A DNA stretch of 10,978 nt, from positions 1 through 10,978 of the forward strand of contig JAGBQS010000058.1 of assembly GCA_017632695.1 (NCBI GenBank). Reading direction: 5' to 3'. The stretch is from Bacteroidales bacterium. GTDB taxonomy: Bacteria > Bacteroidota > Bacteroidia > Bacteroidales > UBA3663. Under the pieces are notes generated by a model. It was not told the DNA's origin. It did no database searches and was given only the letters and a program-made list of their open reading frames with translations. Positions within the stretch are counted from its first letter, which is position 1. The number at the start of each line of letters is the position of its first letter. This document shows positions 8,286 through 10,978 of the stretch, piece by piece. A program made the translations under genes and the position numbers.

Positions 8286-8867
8286 ATGATCGAAACTTTT
8301 CGCTCTTTTGACCTTGCCCTTCAAATCTATTGGGTGCTGGCTCTTTTAGCAAGTGTGGTATTTGTCATTCAGGCTATTGCCACGTTTATGGGCTTCGATG
8401 CAGACGCCGATGCCGATGTCCCTGATTTTTCCGACACATCGGGCGCCGACTTCGATGCCGACGGTTTTCACCTCGTTTCCATTAAAAGCATCGTTTGCTT
8501 CGTGCTGGGATTCGGCTGGACGGGTGTCCTGTTCTGGAACACCATCGGAAACCGTATCATTCTGGGCTTCGTAGCCGCTGCTGTCGGACTGGTTTTCATG
8601 GCGCTGATTGCCTGGCTGCTCTACATGGTACTGAAGCTCGACAAGGACAATACCTTCCGCGTTAAGAAAGCTATCGGACAGAGTGCCGATGTTTACCTGA
8701 CCATTCCCGCCAACAAGGCTGCTACCGGTAAGATCATGCTGTCGTTCAACGGATCGATGCACGAACTGGAGGCCCTTACTGCCGACCCTGAAAGCATTGC
8801 CACCGGCGGCAAGGTAAAGATTACCGACGTGGTGGAGGGCGATGTGGTGCTCGTTACGAAACTGTAA
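8286..8867 (+). CDS. NfeD-like membrane protein with C-terminal OB fold
   Basis: This 193-residue protein belongs to the NfeD group, membrane proteins encoded next to SPFH/flotillin genes and thought to act with them in membrane microdomains; the biochemical role is not settled. It has three predicted membrane segments (about 12-36, 63-84 and 89-117), followed by a soluble beta-rich domain (about 122-193: FRVKKAIGQSADVYLTIPA to VVEGDVVLVTKL) that fits the OB fold of the family. It is the short NfeD form without the ClpP-like protease domain. Between the first two membrane segments is a loop with nine Asp in 22 residues (38-59), ending in the sequence DADG. It is the first gene of a unit with flotillin, 80 bp downstream, and has its own promoter. 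Start ATG 8286 is the only one that keeps the first membrane segment. Confidence 0.88.
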   Translation: MIETFRSFDLALQIYWVLALLASVVFVIQAIATFMGFDADADADVPDFSDTSGADFDADGFHLVSIKSIVCFVLGFGWTGVLFWNTIGNRIILGFVAAAVGLVFMALIAWLLYMVLKLDKDNTFRVKKAIGQSADVYLTIPANKAATGKIMLSFNGSMHELEALTADPESIATGGKVKITDVVEGDVVLVTKL

Positions 8868-8947
8868 TCCGATATACGCCTTCAAAAGCAATATAAGTAA
8901 AAACGTTATCTGAAACTTAAATTATTCACTCATAAAACACAAAACAA

Positions 8948-10528
8948 ATGGAATCTGGAGTTAGTTTGATTTTTATCTTCGTCGTAGTGGCAGTCGTTCT
9001 GGTGGCCGCCATCCTGAAACGGTATCGCCGTTGCCCTTCGGACAAGATCCTGGTTGTTTACGGTTCAACCGGTAAGGGTTCGGCCAAGTGCGTACACGGA
9101 GGCGGTGTCTTCGTATGGCCTATCATTCAGGACTATGCCTACCTGTCGCTCACCCCTATCAGCATCGAGGCCAACCTGACCAATGCCCTTTCGCGCCAGA
9201 ACATCCGCGTGGACGTTCCCTGCCGATTCACCGTGGGTATCAGCACCGAGGCCGATTCGATGAACAGTGCTGCCGAGCGTCTGCTGGGTCTTTCGGCCAA
9301 CGATATTCAGGACATGGCGCGCGATATCCTTTTCGGACAGTTGCGTCTGGTTATTGCTTCCATGAGTATCGAGGAACTGAACCAGGACCGCGATGTCTTC
9401 CAGGAGAACATCAAGAAGAATGTGGAAATCGAGTTGAAGAAGATCGGTCTGAAGCTGATCAACGTCAACATCACCGATATCAAGGACGAATCGGGCTACA
9501 TCGAGGCTGTGGGTAAGGAAGCAGCCGCCAAGGCTATCAACGATGCCCGCGTAAAAGTGGCCGAGAAGGAGAACGATGCCAAGGCTAAGGTGGCCGAACA
9601 GGAAATGACCGGTGAATCGGGCAAGGCACGGTTCGAGATGGAAACCCGTAAGGCTGTGGCTGCGGCCAATGCCGAGGCCATCAAGGGCGAGAACAACGCC
9701 AAGGTGGATATTGCCAATTCGAATGCCGACCTGCGCGAACGTGAGGCCGAGGCTCAGCGTCGTGCTACGGCTGCCGAGAAGATTGCAGCTGCCAAGGCTC
9801 TCGAGGAATCCTATACAGCCGAACAGAAGGCCGAGTTGGCCCGTGCCGAGCGTGAGCAGGCTACCCAGAAGGCTAACGTCATTGTAGCACAGGAAATCGA
9901 GAAACAGCGTATGATTGTGGCTGCCGAAGCCGAAGCCGAGCGCAAGCGTGTCAATGCCAAGGGTGAGGCCGATTCGGTTGCCTTCCGTGCCAAGGGTGAT
10001 GCCGATGCTGTTGCCATCAAGGCCAAGGGTGAAGCCGATGCCATCAAGACCAAGGCCGAAGGCGAAGGTATTGCTGCCGCTACCCGTGCCCGTGGTGAAG
10101 CCGAGGCTATTTCTGCCAAGATGGAGGCTGAGGCCAAGGGTCTGTACGAAGTGCTCACCAAGCAGGCATCGGGTTACGACAAGATGATACAGGCTGCCGG
10201 CGGTGATGCCACTAAGGCCTATACCCTCCTCCTTTTGGAGAAGCTGCCAGAACTCGTCAGAACACAGGTGGATGCCATCAAGGGTATCAGCATCGATAAG
10301 GTTACCGTATGGGATAACGGCGGTGCCAACGGCAAGGGCGGCTCTACTGCCAACTTCCTGTCCAGCCTCTACAAGTCGATCCCGCCTTTGCAGGATCTCT
10401 TCGAACAGGCCGGCATGCAGCTCCCTGAATACTTAGGTAAGGAAAAGACCGAACCGGCTGCTCCTGCTGTAGCCGAAGCTGCTCCTGCAGCCAAACCCGC
10501 TGCAGAAGCTCCTAAGAAGAAAGCGTAA
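8948..10528 (+). CDS. floT: Flotillin (SPFH-domain membrane scaffold protein)
   Basis: This is a flotillin-like scaffold that oligomerises in the inner membrane and organises membrane microdomains. The 526-residue product has an N-terminal membrane segment (about 5-24), an SPFH domain (about 30-190) with SDKILVVYGS and the conserved helix QDMARDILFGQLR followed by MSIEELNQDRDVF. A long Ala/Glu/Lys-rich coiled coil follows (about 190-400), then a conserved C-terminal domain (GYDKMIQAAGGDATKAYTLL, about 409-428, to QLPEYLG), and a low-complexity Ala/Pro/Lys tail (502-526). In the coiled coil, residues 337-391 form five consecutive 11-residue units of the type AKGEADxxAxK. Length and layout fit FloT/YuaG-type flotillins. 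The gap to the NfeD gene holds no promoter, and the leader is A-rich (AAAACACAAAACAAATG), so the two are probably one operon. The symbol is by family resemblance. Confidence 0.92.
   Translation: MESGVSLIFIFVVVAVVLVAAILKRYRRCPSDKILVVYGSTGKGSAKCVHGGGVFVWPIIQDYAYLSLTPISIEANLTNALSRQNIRVDVPCRFTVGISTEADSMNSAAERLLGLSANDIQDMARDILFGQLRLVIASMSIEELNQDRDVFQENIKKNVEIELKKIGLKLINVNITDIKDESGYIEAVGKEAAAKAINDARVKVAEKENDAKAKVAEQEMTGESGKARFEMETRKAVAAANAEAIKGENNAKVDIANSNADLREREAEAQRRATAAEKIAAAKALEESYTAEQKAELARAEREQATQKANVIVAQEIEKQRMIVAAEAEAERKRVNAKGEADSVAFRAKGDADAVAIKAKGEADAIKTKAEGEGIAAATRARGEAEAISAKMEAEAKGLYEVLTKQASGYDKMIQAAGGDATKAYTLLLLEKLPELVRTQVDAIKGISIDKVTVWDNGGANGKGGSTANFLSSLYKSIPPLQDLFEQAGMQLPEYLGKEKTEPAAPAVAEAAPAAKPAAEAPKKKA
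9956..10120 (+). repeat. Five in-frame 33-bp (11-residue) repeats in flotillin
   Basis: The units are AKGEADSVAFR, AKGDADAVAIK, AKGEADAIKTK, AEGEGIAAATR and ARGEAEAISAK (residues 337-391). The first three are nearly identical at protein level and share the DNA core GCCAAGGGTGA. An 11-residue period is typical of a straight or slightly right-handed coiled coil, as expected for the stalk of SPFH assemblies. Confidence 0.8.
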
Positions 10529-10608
10529 GCAGATTGAATAGCTATAGGTAAGTTTGCTTATTGCAGAGTTTTCTTCACTAAGCGTATTGCTTAACTATAC
10601 ATATCTGC
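10529..10608 (+). other. Possible structured 3' untranslated region of the flotillin mRNA
   Basis: Between the flotillin stop codon and its terminator, GCAGAT (10529-10534) can pair with ATCTGC (10603-10608) and TATAG (10543-10547) with CTATA (10595-10599). These would enclose two small hairpins: TAAG-TTTG-CTTA (10549-10560) and TAAGC-GTATT-GCTTA (10579-10593). Together they would make a branched fold. The helices are short and AT-rich, so chance is a serious alternative. Confidence 0.25.
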
Positions 10609-10619
10609 ATCTATATTAA

Positions 10620-10658
10620 GCCACCAGCTAATGTTGTGATCAGTTGGTGGCTTTTTTT
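10620..10658 (+). terminator. Strong intrinsic terminator after flotillin
   Basis: GCCACCAGCT (10620-10629) pairs with AGTTGGTGGC (10642-10651) over 10 bp with one G-U pair and a 12-base loop. It is followed directly by seven T (10652-10658). It ends the NfeD-flotillin unit about 90 bp past the stop codon. Confidence 0.92.
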
Positions 10659-10685
10659 GTTTTCTGACATTTTTCTTTCATAAAA

Positions 10686-10717
10686 TTTGGTTATTCCAAG
10701 AAAAAGCCGTACCTTTG
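10686..10717 (+). promoter_or_regulatory. Consensus Bacteroides promoter (TTTG-N20-TACCTTTG) with no obvious gene
   Basis: TTTG (10686-10689), 20 bases, and TACCTTTG (10710-10717) match both promoter elements with ideal spacing. It is the best rightward promoter in the window. It lies 28 bp after the flotillin terminator, so it begins a new transcription unit, with start expected near 10722-10724. Confidence 0.75.
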
Positions 10718-10722
10718 CGCCG

Positions 10723-10778
10723 CCAGAACCCGCCAAGCCTCTCAACGATGCTCAAATGTGCGGGTCGTTTTATTTTTA
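10723..10778 (+). ncRNA. Candidate short RNA or attenuated leader
   Basis: Directly after the promoter, ACCCGC (10728-10733) can pair with GCGGGT (10760-10765). This is followed by the U-rich stretch CGTTTTATTTTTA (10766-10778). Transcription would thus meet a terminator-like structure within about 55 nt. The stem is only 6 bp with a 26-base loop, and the T run is interrupted. A 24-codon frame (ATG 10748 to TAA 10822) also crosses this spot, so a tiny leader peptide is an alternative. I do not recognise a known RNA family. Confidence 0.35.
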
Positions 10779-10785
10779 TACCTAC

Positions 10786-10978
10786 AGCTTGTTCGTTCCG
10801 ATTTTTTCGAAAGCTACCATAAAATTTTATACTTCGTTTAGAATTTTTCGAAACCTACCATAAAAGATTATAGTTGCTTCCGAACTTTTCGAAAGCTACC
10901 ATAAAACTTTATACTTCGTTTAGAATTTTTCGAAACCTACCATAAAAGATTATAGTTGCTTCAGAACTTTTCGAAAGC
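10786..10978. repeat. 41-bp tandem repeat in alternating A/B form (82-bp period), running off the window
   Basis: The motif TTTCGAAA recurs with its CG at 10808, 10849, 10890, 10931 and 10972, exactly 41 bp apart each time. Units alternate between type A (TTTCGAAAGCTACCATAAAA, then a TATACTTCGTTTAGAA end) and type B (TTTCGAAACCTACCATAAAA, then a GATTATAGTTGCTTC end). Copies 82 bp apart differ at about one base, while neighbouring A and B units differ much more. A diverged partial unit precedes the array (from about 10786, GTTCGTTCCGATTTTTTCG). Because 41 is not a multiple of 3 and each plus-strand unit carries stop codons, this is not a protein repeat. The array continues past the window end. 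Confidence 0.9.

Noticed and set aside
10786..10978. CRISPR array
   Set aside because: The whole 41-bp and 82-bp units repeat, with no unique spacers between the repeats, and there are no cas genes nearby.

Overview
The window comes from the main chromosome of a member of the Bacteroidota, most likely the order Bacteroidales. The evidence is the repeated use of the Bacteroides-type promoter (TTTG, about 20 bases, then TAnnTTTG), A-rich leaders without Shine-Dalgarno sequences, a type A RNase P RNA with that phylum's promoter, and two type IX secretion (T9SS) genes, a system confined to this phylum and its relatives. The genus cannot be fixed from these data. Base composition and codon use look uniform through the coding part, with no transposase, integrase, phage or CRISPR gene, so this is core housekeeping DNA and not a mobile island. 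The right edge (from about 10686) is different: AT-rich, repetitive and without a convincing gene.

Layout from left to right. (1) 1-210 is a spacer with a probable terminator for the leftward gene. (2) A leftward DegP/HtrA-type periplasmic serine protease with two PDZ domains (211-1740) has its own promoter. (3) The divergent RNase P RNA gene rnpB (about 1908-2290) follows. (4) Rightward porU (2366-5884), the T9SS C25-family sortase, is interrupted by an in-frame TGA at codon 116. It is followed by porV (5975-7210), the outer-membrane barrel that carries T9SS cargo to PorU. (5) Convergent folP (8125-7151), dihydropteroate synthase, has its last 60 bp overlapping the 3' end of porV. (6) A rightward two-gene unit encodes an NfeD-like membrane protein with an OB fold (8286-8867) and a flotillin (8948-10528), ending at a strong terminator (10620-10658). 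(7) After that come a complete consensus promoter that runs almost at once into a GC hairpin plus U-rich tract (candidate short RNA), then a 41-bp tandem repeat in an alternating 82-bp pattern that runs off the window.

How the genes work together. The window is rich in cell-envelope functions: periplasmic protein quality control (HtrA), secretion and surface anchoring of proteins (PorU/PorV), and membrane microdomain organisation (flotillin/NfeD). RNase P RNA and folate synthesis are unrelated housekeeping functions interleaved with them. The observation that most deserves checking is the porU nonsense codon: the gene is otherwise intact, including both catalytic residues, so it is a very recent mutation, a sequencing error, or a case of read-through. 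I found no previously undescribed multi-gene system. The candidates for new biology are the short promoter-hairpin unit and the 41/82-bp repeat at the right edge.
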